From contig CAIRLC010000017.1 in assembly GCA_903879335.1 (NCBI GenBank), forward strand, positions 62,001-126,000: a stretch of DNA of 64,000 bases, written 5' to 3'. Shown here one piece after another: positions 9,496 through 18,168 of this stretch. A program made the position numbers and the translations under genes. Each line of letters starts with the position of its first letter. Within the stretch, counting starts at the first letter, position 1. The notes below the pieces were generated by a model that was given only the letters and a program-made list of their open reading frames with translations, searched no databases and was not told the origin of the DNA. Source of the stretch: an uncultured Pseudomonadota bacterium. GTDB lineage: Bacteria > Pseudomonadota > Gammaproteobacteria > Steroidobacterales > Steroidobacteraceae.

Positions 9496-11769
9496 GGGGC
9501 TCCGATTATACTGCGCCCTACCCGTCCAACGCGCCCTCAGCCGGGCGAATCACTAGGCACCCCGTTGCGCCGAAGCCAGCACATCATCCGTTTTAGCTTG
9601 CCTAGCCTGTTCTTGGCGGCGCTCGCACAATCCGCTGGCGCCGAACCGGCCCAATGCTCAGCGCCGCCGGTACCGCCCAGCAGCACCCTCGGCCACCGCG
9701 CCGATGTAGCCGCGCTACCGATCCAAGTCACGACATCCGGTGCGGTCGTGGATACAGGCGGCGAAGCAGCACTGTCCGGCCCGGTAGAAATCCATCAAGG
9801 CGACCGCACGCTGACCGCACGGTATGCCCACTACGATACGGGCCGAGAATCGTTCGACGCCAAGGGAAATGTCGATTATTCCGATCCTGAACTCGGCATT
9901 TCAGGCACTGCAGCTCAATGGAGTGCGGCTGCCGGAGGCCGCTTCGAACACGCTCAATTTAATCTGCCCACGCGTTCGGCCCACGGTTCGGCTGAACGTA
10001 TCGACTTAGCGCCCAATGGCCAGCTAACTTTACATAATGTCGAATACACCGCTTGCCCATCGGGTCACAAGGATTGGGCACTTGAAGCCCGAGAGATCGA
10101 TATTGATAAAGATTCGCAGGTCGGCACAGGGCACGACGTCCGAGTCGAATTCAAAGGCGTGCCGCTGATTTACTTGCCTTTAGTATCGTTTCCGGTCGGC
10201 AGCGAGCGCAAATCTGGCTTTCTGTTTCCGGCATTCGGCCAGTCAAATCGCAACGGACTCGAGCTGTCGGCGCCGTATTACTTCAATTTGGCTCCTAACT
10301 ACGACGCAACGGTCACGCCGGGCCTCATGACGAAACGCGGAATTACCCTCGGGGGTGAATTCCGGTATCTGACAGAGGGATCAAACGGCACCTTAAAAGT
10401 TGATTGGGTCCCCTCGGATGCCAGCGCGCACCGAGATCGCAGCTTTATTCGCTTCGAAGACACCACGCAGTTGGGCGAAAACTTGCGTTTCGACACCAAC
10501 TTAGCGGCCGCCAGCGACAGCAACTACTTCCAAGATTTCGGGCTTGGACCTGAAGGCACCAGTGTCGAATATCTCAAGCGCGTGGCACGCGTCAGTTATT
10601 TAGATGAGCATTGGCGTGCAATTGCGCTCGTCGAACAGTTCCAAACCATCGATCAAACCATTGCCGATGTAGACCGGCCCTATGCCCGTGCGCCGCAAGT
10701 ATTGGTCAATGGAAACTGGTCGCTAGGCAAGGGTCTCAGCCTCGATCTGGACGCCGAAACCGTCGAGTTTTTGCGCAATACGGGGATCAAAGGGGTCCGC
10801 TATGCGCTAAACCCCACGTTGACCTATGCGTGGCGCCACCCAGGCCTTTATCTGCTGCCATCCATCGGCGTACGGAGTATCGGTTACGCGCTATCTGACG
10901 CGCCGGCAGGCAGCGCAAGCCCACACGTCATGGCGCCGGCCGCAACGGTCGATGCCGGTATGACATTCGACCGTTACTCCGGATCGCGCATCCAGACCCT
11001 TGAACCAAGGGTGTTGTACACCTACGTACCCTATCGCGATCAGAGCGCTCAACCCCTGTTTGACACGGGACTGCCGGATTTCAACCTGATCCAGTTATTT
11101 AGCCCCCAACGGTACGCCGGCGGAGATCGTATTGCAGACGCCAATCAAGTGGCCATCGGCACCACGACTCGGCTCCTGGATGCGGCGAGCGGACGACAGC
11201 TGTTGAGTGCCACCTTAGGACAGATTTACTACATTTCGACCCCTAAAGTTAGGCTGCCAGAAGAGCCGGCATCCACCAGCTCGTCGTCAGACATCATTGG
11301 ACAAATTAACGTTGCGGCACTCAGTCACTTCAACGTCCAACTCGGCGAACAGTGGAGCCCACACACCAAACAGTCGGCGCGCACCCAAGTCCGATTGCAG
11401 TATCAACCGGAACCGGACAAGGTGGCCAATGTGGGGTACCGCTACCGACAGGGGCTCGTGGAACAGGTCGAAAGTTCGTTTGCCTGGCCAGTTTCGAAGG
11501 ATTGGCGGATCTATGGCCGCGAGGTGTACTCGCTGCGCGATCACGCCGGAATCGAGTCATTGGGCGGGTTTGAGTTCAAATCTTGCTGTTTTCGGGTCCG
11601 AATCATCGCCCGTCACTACGTAGCCACCCGAACCGGCACCCGGGATACCTCTATTTCGCTTCAGCTGGAACTCAATGGCCTTTCTACGGTCGGAGAACGA
11701 GCTGACGCTTTCCTAGAGCGTTCGATTCGAGGATACTCCGCGGCTCAGGCCTACGCCGGGCCAGAATAG
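9490..11769 (+). CDS. lptD: LPS assembly outer membrane protein LptD
   Basis: About 759 residues. The OstA-like N-terminal domain (beta-jellyroll) accepts LPS from LptA and the C-terminal 26-strand barrel inserts it in the outer leaflet with LptE. The signal peptide is preceded by an unusual proline/arginine-rich leader of about 30 residues and ends around QSAGA; a later non-ATG start may be the real one. Four cysteines match the E. coli disulfide pattern: one just after the signal (about residue 56), one in YTACPSG (about 187) and a CC pair (about 698-699). Followed by surA, its chaperone. Confidence 0.95.
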   Translation: MHGAPIILRPTRPTRPQPGESLGTPLRRSQHIIRFSLPSLFLAALAQSAGAEPAQCSAPPVPPSSTLGHRADVAALPIQVTTSGAVVDTGGEAALSGPVEIHQGDRTLTARYAHYDTGRESFDAKGNVDYSDPELGISGTAAQWSAAAGGRFEHAQFNLPTRSAHGSAERIDLAPNGQLTLHNVEYTACPSGHKDWALEAREIDIDKDSQVGTGHDVRVEFKGVPLIYLPLVSFPVGSERKSGFLFPAFGQSNRNGLELSAPYYFNLAPNYDATVTPGLMTKRGITLGGEFRYLTEGSNGTLKVDWVPSDASAHRDRSFIRFEDTTQLGENLRFDTNLAAASDSNYFQDFGLGPEGTSVEYLKRVARVSYLDEHWRAIALVEQFQTIDQTIADVDRPYARAPQVLVNGNWSLGKGLSLDLDAETVEFLRNTGIKGVRYALNPTLTYAWRHPGLYLLPSIGVRSIGYALSDAPAGSASPHVMAPAATVDAGMTFDRYSGSRIQTLEPRVLYTYVPYRDQSAQPLFDTGLPDFNLIQLFSPQRYAGGDRIADANQVAIGTTTRLLDAASGRQLLSATLGQIYYISTPKVRLPEEPASTSSSSDIIGQINVAALSHFNVQLGEQWSPHTKQSARTQVRLQYQPEPDKVANVGYRYRQGLVEQVESSFAWPVSKDWRIYGREVYSLRDHAGIESLGGFEFKSCCFRVRIIARHYVATRTGTRDTSISLQLELNGLSTVGERADAFLERSIRGYSAAQAYAGPE

Positions 11770-11776
11770 GCCACAC

Positions 11777-13084
11777 ATGCGTCGCATACTGACACTCGCT
11801 CTGATTCTCTCTTTCTGCAGCTCCTCCTTGGTCTACGCGCAATCGCGTGACCTAGGCGCGCGCGGCGATCTCCTAGACCGCGTAGCGGTCGTGGTGAACG
11901 ACGGCGTAGTTCCGCAGAGCCAAATCGATCAACAGCTGATGACCATCACGCACCGACTGCGTGAACAGGGCACCCAGTTGCCGGCCCAGTCCGTACTGCG
12001 CCAGCAGGTCACCGAGCGGTTGGTACTGCAGGAGATCCAGCTGCAACGCGCGCAAAAGGTGGGGCTGAGAGTCCCTGATGAAGCGCTGAATAACCAATTG
12101 CGTGAAATCGCGGCACAAAACCACATCGATTTCAGTCAGCTACCTGACGCCCTCGCCCGCGAGGGACTCGTCTACGCCGAGTATCGCGAGGACATGCGTC
12201 GCGACATGACATTGCAGGTGCTCCGTCAGCGAGACGTGTTGGCTCGCATCTATGTCAGCCCGCGCGAGATCGACCAGTTCTTGGCTAAGCAAGCAGCCAA
12301 CAAGAATGCCGAAGTGTCCTACAACGTCTCGCATATCCTGATCGCCTTACCTGAAGCGGCAACGCCTGCTCAACTCGAACAGGCGGAGAAGCTTGGTAAG
12401 GACATTCGCGACCGCGCCCAAAAAGGCGAGGATTTCGGTCAGTTAGCAGTGACTTACTCTCAAGCCCAGACGGCTCTAGAGCGCGGCGCCCTTGGCTGGC
12501 GCAAAGGCAATGAATTGCCGACGTTCATCGCGGACATCGTTGGCAAACTGCAGCCTGGTGAGATTTCGGAGCCGGTCCGTACGCCCTCAGGCTTTCACTT
12601 GATTCGTTTGAACGAATCGAGAAGCGATAGCGATCCATTGATCGTTAATCAAATCCATGCGCGGCACATTCTCATCAAGACGAACGAACTGCAGGACGAT
12701 GAAACCGTTCGTGGTCGCCTACAAACCATTCGCGACCGCATCGCGAACGGTACCGATGACTTCGGCGCAATCGCCAAAGCCGTGTCCGAAGATCCTGGCT
12801 CAGGCAGCGAAGGCGGCGATTTAGGCTGGACCGGCAGCGGCACCTTTGTGCCCGAGTTTGAGCAAACACTTGAAAAGCTGTCGGACGGCGAAATCAGTCA
12901 GCCATTCCGCACCCAGTACGGCTGGCACATCATCCAGATGCTTGGTCATCGTTCGCAGGACATGAGCACCGACGAACGTCGTCGTCGCGCATATGAGCAG
13001 ATTCGCGCAAGCAAGATGGACGAAGAAACTGAACTGTGGCTTCGTCGCATGCGCGACGAGGCCTATGTTGACTACCGTAACTGA
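11777..13084 (+). CDS. surA: SurA periplasmic chaperone/peptidyl-prolyl isomerase
   Basis: 435 residues: signal peptide ending near VYAQ, an N-terminal SurA chaperone domain (DRVAVVVNDGVVPQSQID onward), two parvulin domains (starting at about NVSHILIALP and ARHILIKTNE) and a short C-terminal helix. The length and architecture equal E. coli SurA. It delivers unfolded outer-membrane proteins, LptD being its best-known client, and the 7-bp gap to lptD supports co-expression. Confidence 0.97.
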   Translation: MRRILTLALILSFCSSSLVYAQSRDLGARGDLLDRVAVVVNDGVVPQSQIDQQLMTITHRLREQGTQLPAQSVLRQQVTERLVLQEIQLQRAQKVGLRVPDEALNNQLREIAAQNHIDFSQLPDALAREGLVYAEYREDMRRDMTLQVLRQRDVLARIYVSPREIDQFLAKQAANKNAEVSYNVSHILIALPEAATPAQLEQAEKLGKDIRDRAQKGEDFGQLAVTYSQAQTALERGALGWRKGNELPTFIADIVGKLQPGEISEPVRTPSGFHLIRLNESRSDSDPLIVNQIHARHILIKTNELQDDETVRGRLQTIRDRIANGTDDFGAIAKAVSEDPGSGSEGGDLGWTGSGTFVPEFEQTLEKLSDGEISQPFRTQYGWHIIQMLGHRSQDMSTDERRRRAYEQIRASKMDEETELWLRRMRDEAYVDYRN

Positions 13085-13093
13085 TCATCAGTC

Positions 13094-14071
13094 GTGACAG
13101 ATCTCCCGGCCATCGTCGTTACGACCGGCGAACCGGCCGGCATAGGACCAGATATTTCGCTGGCTATCGCGCTCAAGCCTAGCCCTTGTCGGCTTGCTTT
13201 TGCAGGTGATCCCGAGGTGCTTGCTGCGCGCGCCAAAGCCCTCGGGCTGACGCTTGTTTTTGAATCGGTGGGTCCAAACGGCCCCAAGCCACACCAAGCT
13301 GGCACGATGCAAGTGATCCCGCACCGGGCAGCCAAGACGGTAATCCCGGGGACACTCGATAGTGCCAATGCGGGCTATGTGCTCTCTACCCTCGATACCG
13401 CAATCGATGGCTGCTTAAGCGGCGAGTACCAAGCAATGGTCACCGCGCCGCTGCAAAAAAGTGTCATCGCGGATACGGGAGTTCCGTTCTCGGGGCACAC
13501 GGAATACCTCGCAGAACGCACCGGGGCTCCATACCCTGTGATGCTGCTGGTCGCCGGCACCCTGCGCGTCGCCTTGGCGACCACCCACATTCCGTTGGCG
13601 GCTGTCCCTGCAGCGATCAATCAGGACAATCTGTTATCGACCCTGTCCGTTTTAAACAGCGGATTGCAATCGCGTTTCGGAATAGAAAAACCCCGCATCT
13701 TGGTGCTCGGCCTGAATCCCCATGCTGGCGAGTCAGGGCATCTCGGACGCGAGGAAATTGAAACGATTGCACCAGCCATTGCCACTGCTCAGTCCTTGGG
13801 CATTGCGGCCGTTGGCCCGCTACCGGCAGATACGGCCTTTACACCCCGAGCGCTCGCTAACGGCGATGCGGTGCTGGCGATGTTTCATGACCAAGGTCTG
13901 CCTGTGCTCAAGCATGCGGGCTTTGGACGTGGCGTGAACGTGACGCTTGGACTGCCTATCATCCGCACGTCCGTCGACCATGGCACAGCCCTAGACTTGG
14001 CCGGTACAGGGCGCGCTGACGCATCGAGCTTACAAGCCGCCCTAGATCTCGCATTGAAGTGCGTGGCATGA
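13094..14071 (+). CDS. pdxA: 4-hydroxythreonine-4-phosphate dehydrogenase
   Basis: 325 residues, GTG start. NAD-dependent oxidation step of DXP-dependent pyridoxal phosphate synthesis. The opening VVTTGEPAGIGPDIS, the metal-binding FSGHTEYLAE histidine and the VNVTLGLPIIRTSVDHGTALDLAGTG stretch are diagnostic. The cytosolic enzyme is in the classical surA-pdxA-rsmA-apaGH string. Many PLP enzymes in this window (dat, KynU, omega-transaminase, MocR, decarboxylase) depend on its product. Confidence 0.96.
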   Translation: MTDLPAIVVTTGEPAGIGPDISLAIALKPSPCRLAFAGDPEVLAARAKALGLTLVFESVGPNGPKPHQAGTMQVIPHRAAKTVIPGTLDSANAGYVLSTLDTAIDGCLSGEYQAMVTAPLQKSVIADTGVPFSGHTEYLAERTGAPYPVMLLVAGTLRVALATTHIPLAAVPAAINQDNLLSTLSVLNSGLQSRFGIEKPRILVLGLNPHAGESGHLGREEIETIAPAIATAQSLGIAAVGPLPADTAFTPRALANGDAVLAMFHDQGLPVLKHAGFGRGVNVTLGLPIIRTSVDHGTALDLAGTGRADASSLQAALDLALKCVA

Positions 14072-14883
14072 CTTTTCACCGCGCACCGGTGCGCCACCAA
14101 GCGCGTAAACGCTTCGGTCAGCACTTTCTGCATGATCAGAATGTCATCGCTCGAATCGTAGATGCCATTGCACCGCAGCCGGGTGATGCACTGGTTGAAA
14201 TCGGTCCAGGGCTCGGGGCGCTGACTCGACCGCTCCTTGAGCGCGCCCGAACGCTTGAAGTCATTGAGCTCGATCGCGATGTGATTCCTCATCTGCGTGA
14301 GGCCTGTGCGGGCGCAGGCACTCTGACCGTGCATTCCGCTGACGTGCTTGATTTTGACCTGCGCGCTTTTGCGGCCGGTCGTCGTTTGCGCATTTGCGGC
14401 AACCTCCCCTACAACATTTCGACACCTCTGCTATTTCATTTGCTCGAAGCACGCGACGTCATCCACGATATGACGTTCATGCTGCAGAAAGAGGTGGTCA
14501 TGAGAATGGCCGCCCAGCCGGATACAGGAGACTACGGTCGGTTGACGGTCATGTTGTCGGCGTTTTGCCAGTCCACGCGATTATTCGATGTGGGACCCGG
14601 CGCATTCCGTCCGCCACCGAAAGTTGATTCATCGATCGTGAGGGTGATCCCGCACGAGACGCCACCGTTTGACGTGCCAGATACCGCTAGATTCGCTGCC
14701 GTGGTAGCCGCCGCCTTCGGACAACGGCGAAAAACACTGCGTAATTCCTTGAGCAATCTCGTCGATGCAGCTGGCTTTGCTGCATGCTCGATCGATCCAT
14801 CGAGACGCGCTGAAACACTCTCACCAGCGGAATTTGCAGCGCTGGCTCGAACCGCCCCTCTAGCAAGCGCTGATGCATCATGA
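14068..14883 (+). CDS. rsmA: 16S rRNA dimethyladenosine transferase KsgA
   Basis: 271 residues from the ATG at 14068, which overlaps the pdxA stop; a GTG at 14059 would add three residues. Dimethylates the two adjacent adenosines of 16S helix 45. SAM-binding EIGPGLGALTRPLLE and the catalytic NLPYNIS motif are intact; FGQHFLHD at the N terminus is typical. ATGA overlap with apaG. Confidence 0.97.
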   Translation: MTFHRAPVRHQARKRFGQHFLHDQNVIARIVDAIAPQPGDALVEIGPGLGALTRPLLERARTLEVIELDRDVIPHLREACAGAGTLTVHSADVLDFDLRAFAAGRRLRICGNLPYNISTPLLFHLLEARDVIHDMTFMLQKEVVMRMAAQPDTGDYGRLTVMLSAFCQSTRLFDVGPGAFRPPPKVDSSIVRVIPHETPPFDVPDTARFAAVVAAAFGQRRKTLRNSLSNLVDAAGFAACSIDPSRRAETLSPAEFAALARTAPLASADAS

Positions 14884-15257
14884 GCAATACACACCCGATC
14901 GAGATTATGATTGAGACGGCTTACGTGGGTGAACACTCGGACCCAAGCGAAAACCGCTATTCCTATGCCTATACGATCACGATCAGAAACCTCGGCCGAA
15001 CGACTGCGCAGTTGCTGACTCGCCACTGGGTCATTACGGATGCCAATGGGCGGATACAGGAAGTCCGCGGTGATGGTGTGGTTGGCGAACAGCCTGTACT
15101 GGCTCCCGGTGAAGCTTTTCGCTACACGAGCGGGTGTGTATTGGAAACGCCGGTTGGTGTGATGCACGGCCATTACGGTATGGTTGATAAAGACGGGCAT
15201 GCGTTCAACGCGCCAATCGCACCATTCCGCCTCGCTGTACCCGGGTTGGTGCACTGA
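14880..15257 (+). CDS. apaG: ApaG (DUF525) protein
   Basis: 125 residues, single immunoglobulin-like ApaG domain with the typical YSYAYTITIRNLG, ARHW-like TRHWVITDANG and GHYGMVD stretches. Structures of the family show an FnIII-like fold; the function is unsettled (Mg2+/Co2+ phenotypes in Salmonella). Translationally coupled to rsmA by ATGA and 2 bp ahead of apaH. Confidence 0.95.
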   Translation: MSNTHPIEIMIETAYVGEHSDPSENRYSYAYTITIRNLGRTTAQLLTRHWVITDANGRIQEVRGDGVVGEQPVLAPGEAFRYTSGCVLETPVGVMHGHYGMVDKDGHAFNAPIAPFRLAVPGLVH

Positions 15258-15259
15258 CC

Positions 15260-16105
15260 GTGGCGATCTGGGCCATCGGGGATCTTCAAGGCTGCCTAGA
15301 ATCATTCCAACGTCTGTTGGATCGAATCAAATTTGATGATCGTAACGACACGCTGTGGCTCACCGGTGATCTCGTCAACCGGGGCCCAGATTCCCTAGGC
15401 ACGTTGCGCTTGGCTTACCAATTAAGCCCGCGCATCGTCACAGTGCTGGGCAATCACGACCTCCATTTACTCGCGGTGGCCGCCAATCAAGGCGCAGGAT
15501 TGCGGCGAGGCGACACATTAGAAGACATCCTCGGGGCTCCGGATCGCGACGAACTGCTGGCTTGGCTATCTAGCCGACCGCTCTTCCATCATGACCCCGT
15601 GTTGCGTACAGCGCTCGTGCACGCCGGGCTCCCTGCCGAGTGGACCATCGCTGAGGCCCAACGCTACGGCGCCGAGGTATCGGCAGCAATTGCCAGCGAC
15701 GGTCAGGACTTTTACGCCCAAATGTATGGCAATGACCCAGACCGCTGGTCAGTAGCGCTCAGCCGCACGGAGCGATTACGGTTTACTGTGAACTGTCTGA
15801 CGCGATTGCGCATGGTTGATTCAAGCGGGAGAGCGCTGTTTAAGTTCAAGCTACATCCACGCTTGGCGCCTGCGCAATCGGTGCCTTGGTTCTCTGTACC
15901 TACACGTCGAAGCCGACGGACGAGGGTTATTTTTGGCCATTGGTCCACCCTCGGCTACTACGAGGATGACTCCGTGGTGGGCCTCGACACTGGCTGCGTC
16001 TGGGGTAGGGAACTGACCGCCTATCGTCTCGATCAACCGGCACAGACGGTTGCCGAACCGGGCCCTCCGAACAAGGACACCGGTCCGCCTATGGACGAGG
16101 GTTGA
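15260..16105 (+). CDS. apaH: Bis(5'-nucleosyl)-tetraphosphatase, symmetrical
   Basis: 281 residues, GTG start. Calcineurin-like phosphoesterase that hydrolyses Ap4A to two ADP and removes Np4 caps from RNA. Metal-binding motifs GDLQGC, GDLVNRGPDS and LGNHDLHLL are intact. Last gene of the lptD-apaH string and convergent with the gene at 16110, only 4 bp away and without a visible terminator hairpin. Confidence 0.96.
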   Translation: MAIWAIGDLQGCLESFQRLLDRIKFDDRNDTLWLTGDLVNRGPDSLGTLRLAYQLSPRIVTVLGNHDLHLLAVAANQGAGLRRGDTLEDILGAPDRDELLAWLSSRPLFHHDPVLRTALVHAGLPAEWTIAEAQRYGAEVSAAIASDGQDFYAQMYGNDPDRWSVALSRTERLRFTVNCLTRLRMVDSSGRALFKFKLHPRLAPAQSVPWFSVPTRRSRRTRVIFGHWSTLGYYEDDSVVGLDTGCVWGRELTAYRLDQPAQTVAEPGPPNKDTGPPMDEG

Positions 16106-16109
16106 GGCC

Positions 16110-16712
16110 TTATTTCGTCGGCTCAGCCGTCGTGGCTTTGGGCAGGGGTGCTAAGGCTTCAAAGGACAAATCGATCCCGAACTCCGATACGTGATGCGGC
16201 ATACAAGACATCTTCTCTTGCCGATTCCGAATTGCAAAAAATGGCAACAGCTCACGGTCGAACTGCTCCACTAATTCACAATCACCACTATCGAGATCAC
16301 GCGGCGACCGTCGGGCCAATTTAACCGGACGCCATTCTCCGAGTGCAGCCACCGGCGGTTTCGCGGGGTCGGCCTTCTCGCCTACCGCCAGCGGGCTACC
16401 GGGCAGCGCCAACGTCGAAAACTTCAACCGGGCGGTCACCAATCGCGACGGCATGCCGGTGGGATCGCCACAGGTCGCCCGTACTGACAGGTCATCACGC
16501 GCACCCGCCGCTTTGAGTAGGAGTTTGACTTTCCATTCGAGCCCATCGCAAGAATAAAGCGTCGTAAATCCGCTATAAGCCAAGAGGTACTCGTGTGACC
16601 GCCATTCGGCGGCAATCGGAGGTGGCGTATCTGCTGCTCGCGCCATCGTGGGCACCGAGGCGGCCACGGCAAGGGCACATGCAATCCAACCGGCACGGGT
16701 TCGGCTATCCAT
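16110..16712 (-). CDS. Putative secreted protein of unknown function
   Basis: 200 residues that I do not recognise. A Sec signal peptide is clear at about residues 1-26 (arginine-rich start, hydrophobic core, ARA before the cleavage). The mature part carries four cysteines in the pattern expected for two periplasmic disulfides (YSCDGLEWK, RATCGDP, SGDCELVEQ, KMSCMPHH). It is monocistronic, divergent from the kynurenine operon and convergent with apaH. A periplasmic or outer-membrane location is inferred from the signal; there is no lipobox. Confidence 0.7.
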   Translation of the reverse strand: MDSRTRAGWIACALAVAASVPTMARAADTPPPIAAEWRSHEYLLAYSGFTTLYSCDGLEWKVKLLLKAAGARDDLSVRATCGDPTGMPSRLVTARLKFSTLALPGSPLAVGEKADPAKPPVAALGEWRPVKLARRSPRDLDSGDCELVEQFDRELLPFFAIRNRQEKMSCMPHHVSEFGIDLSFEALAPLPKATTAEPTK

Positions 16713-16797
16713 ACTGTTCTCCTGCGACTTCCAGCCCTACGGTATCTTAATCTATAGGACCTTGGCGGCCCGAGAGGGTTCCCCATTCTCAGATCGT

Positions 16798-16803
16798 TAT
16801 AAT
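16798..16803 (+). promoter_or_regulatory. Consensus -10 box of the kynurenine operon
   Basis: A perfect TATAAT lies immediately before the haaO start. Transcription would begin near 16810, i.e. at or next to the ATG at 16811, giving a leaderless or nearly leaderless mRNA. No good -35 hexamer is seen 16-18 bp upstream, so the promoter may need an activator. Confidence 0.45.
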
Positions 16804-16810
16804 GAAGACT

Positions 16811-17347
16811 ATGACACCCGTAAGCCCCACACCACCGTTCAACTTGATGGCTTGGATTGCGGCCCATCGACATGAGCTGGTGCCACCCGTCGCGAATCGC
16901 CAGGTCTATCCGGCCGGTGACTTCATCATCATGGTGGTCGGTGGCCCCAACGCACGAACCGATTTTCATGTCGACCCGGGCGCCGAACTCTTCTATCAAC
17001 TGGAAGGCACGCTGACCCTGCGCACGATGCAAGGTAACCAGCCCGTCGACTATTCGATCGGACCGGGGGAGATCTTCCTATTGCCGCCTTTCGTGCCTCA
17101 CTCGCCCCGGCGCCCGGCAGGATCAATCGGCCTCGTCGTTGAGCGCCGCCGTACGCCATTAGAGCGGGATGGTTTCCAATGGTACTGCCCGGCCTGCAAT
17201 AACTTGCTGCACGAGGAACATCTGTTCGTTGAGGACATTGAGGAAAGTTTGCCGCCGGTCTTTGAGCGTTTCTATGCAGACGTCCGTCGCCGCACATGTC
17301 GAAACTGCTCGCATGTTCTGGAGCGAGCCGGCGCCGAGACAAAATGA
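16811..17347 (+). CDS. haaO: 3-hydroxyanthranilate 3,4-dioxygenase
   Basis: 178 residues of cupin fold. Opens the ring of 3-hydroxyanthranilate to 2-amino-3-carboxymuconate semialdehyde, the precursor of quinolinate. Visible are the iron-binding cupin motif (FHVDPGAELFYQLEGTL), the PPFVPHSPRRP stretch and the C-terminal rubredoxin-like CPAC...CRNC pair found in bacterial and fungal HaaO. An ATG at 16802 would add three residues but sits inside the -10 box, so 16811 is preferred. First gene of a four-gene operon; ATGA overlap with the next. Confidence 0.93.
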   Translation: MTPVSPTPPFNLMAWIAAHRHELVPPVANRQVYPAGDFIIMVVGGPNARTDFHVDPGAELFYQLEGTLTLRTMQGNQPVDYSIGPGEIFLLPPFVPHSPRRPAGSIGLVVERRRTPLERDGFQWYCPACNNLLHEEHLFVEDIEESLPPVFERFYADVRRRTCRNCSHVLERAGAETK

Positions 17348-18168
17348 CCGAAGTACAACTGGAACGGGATGGTCTTCGTTACCGCGCCGACTTGGCCGAT
17401 CCCTTATCGATCGCCATTCCCTTAGATTTCGATGGCGCACAGCCGAATCATTTCGGTGCGCCGCGCGCCCATGCGGCTCCACTGACTGCGGGTCGTTGGG
17501 TCGGAGAAGTCCTCGCGGGCGGCTCCGTCAATTGCGCAACACTCTCGCTGGTGCCCCATTGCAATGGGACACATACCGAATGTGTTGGGCATATGACCGA
17601 AGATCGCGTGGCGCTCAATGATGTATTGCGCGGGGGCTTACATCTGACCCGCCTCATTACCGTGACGCCGGTGCACGCATCGCAGACCGGAGAAACCGTT
17701 GATCCATCCGCGTTGCCGGAGGAATGGGTGGTGACTGCAGAAGCCCTCGCCGCCGCATTGGACCGCTGGCCCGGACAATCCACAGCGGTCGTCATTCGGA
17801 CCTTGCCGAATGACGCAAGTAAACTGAACCGACATTACGATGGCGCAGCACCAGCACCCTATCTGACCGAGGAAGCTGCGAAACGGCTCGTCGTCGATGG
17901 TGTGGTCCACGTCGTCACAGATCTTCCGTCTCTCGACCGGGCGCACGATGGGGGCCGGCTTATCGCCCACCGAACGTTCTGGGGCCTCGACAGATCTAGT
18001 CGACGAGCCACTGACGCCCGCCGCGGCCACTGTACGATCACAGAACTGGCGTGGATTGCGCCGACAATTCGGGACGGCTGGTACTTATTAGACCTACAAA
18101 TTCCGGCGTTTATTACCGACGCCTCGCCCTGTAGACCCCTGCTCTACCCTTTGAGGCCGCATGACTGA
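17344..18168 (+). CDS. kynB: Cyclase-family kynurenine formamidase (divergent KynB)
   Basis: 274 residues, chosen from the ATG at 17344 that overlaps the haaO stop. The metal-dependent cyclase/formamidase family is identified by HCNGTHTECVGH, the counterpart of the HxGTHxDxPxH motif of classical KynB; here one residue is inserted and the aspartate is replaced by glutamate. It is also some 60 residues longer than the typical KynB (about 210). Operon position between HaaO and kynureninase argues strongly that the substrate is N-formylkynurenine. The 8-bp overlap with kynU suggests coupling. Confidence 0.8.
   Translation: MTEVQLERDGLRYRADLADPLSIAIPLDFDGAQPNHFGAPRAHAAPLTAGRWVGEVLAGGSVNCATLSLVPHCNGTHTECVGHMTEDRVALNDVLRGGLHLTRLITVTPVHASQTGETVDPSALPEEWVVTAEALAAALDRWPGQSTAVVIRTLPNDASKLNRHYDGAAPAPYLTEEAAKRLVVDGVVHVVTDLPSLDRAHDGGRLIAHRTFWGLDRSSRRATDARRGHCTITELAWIAPTIRDGWYLLDLQIPAFITDASPCRPLLYPLRPHD

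Noticed and set aside
14532-15305. 257-codon minus-strand frame across rsmA, apaG and apaH
   Set aside because: It overlaps three well-supported genes on the other strand and has no recognisable domain.
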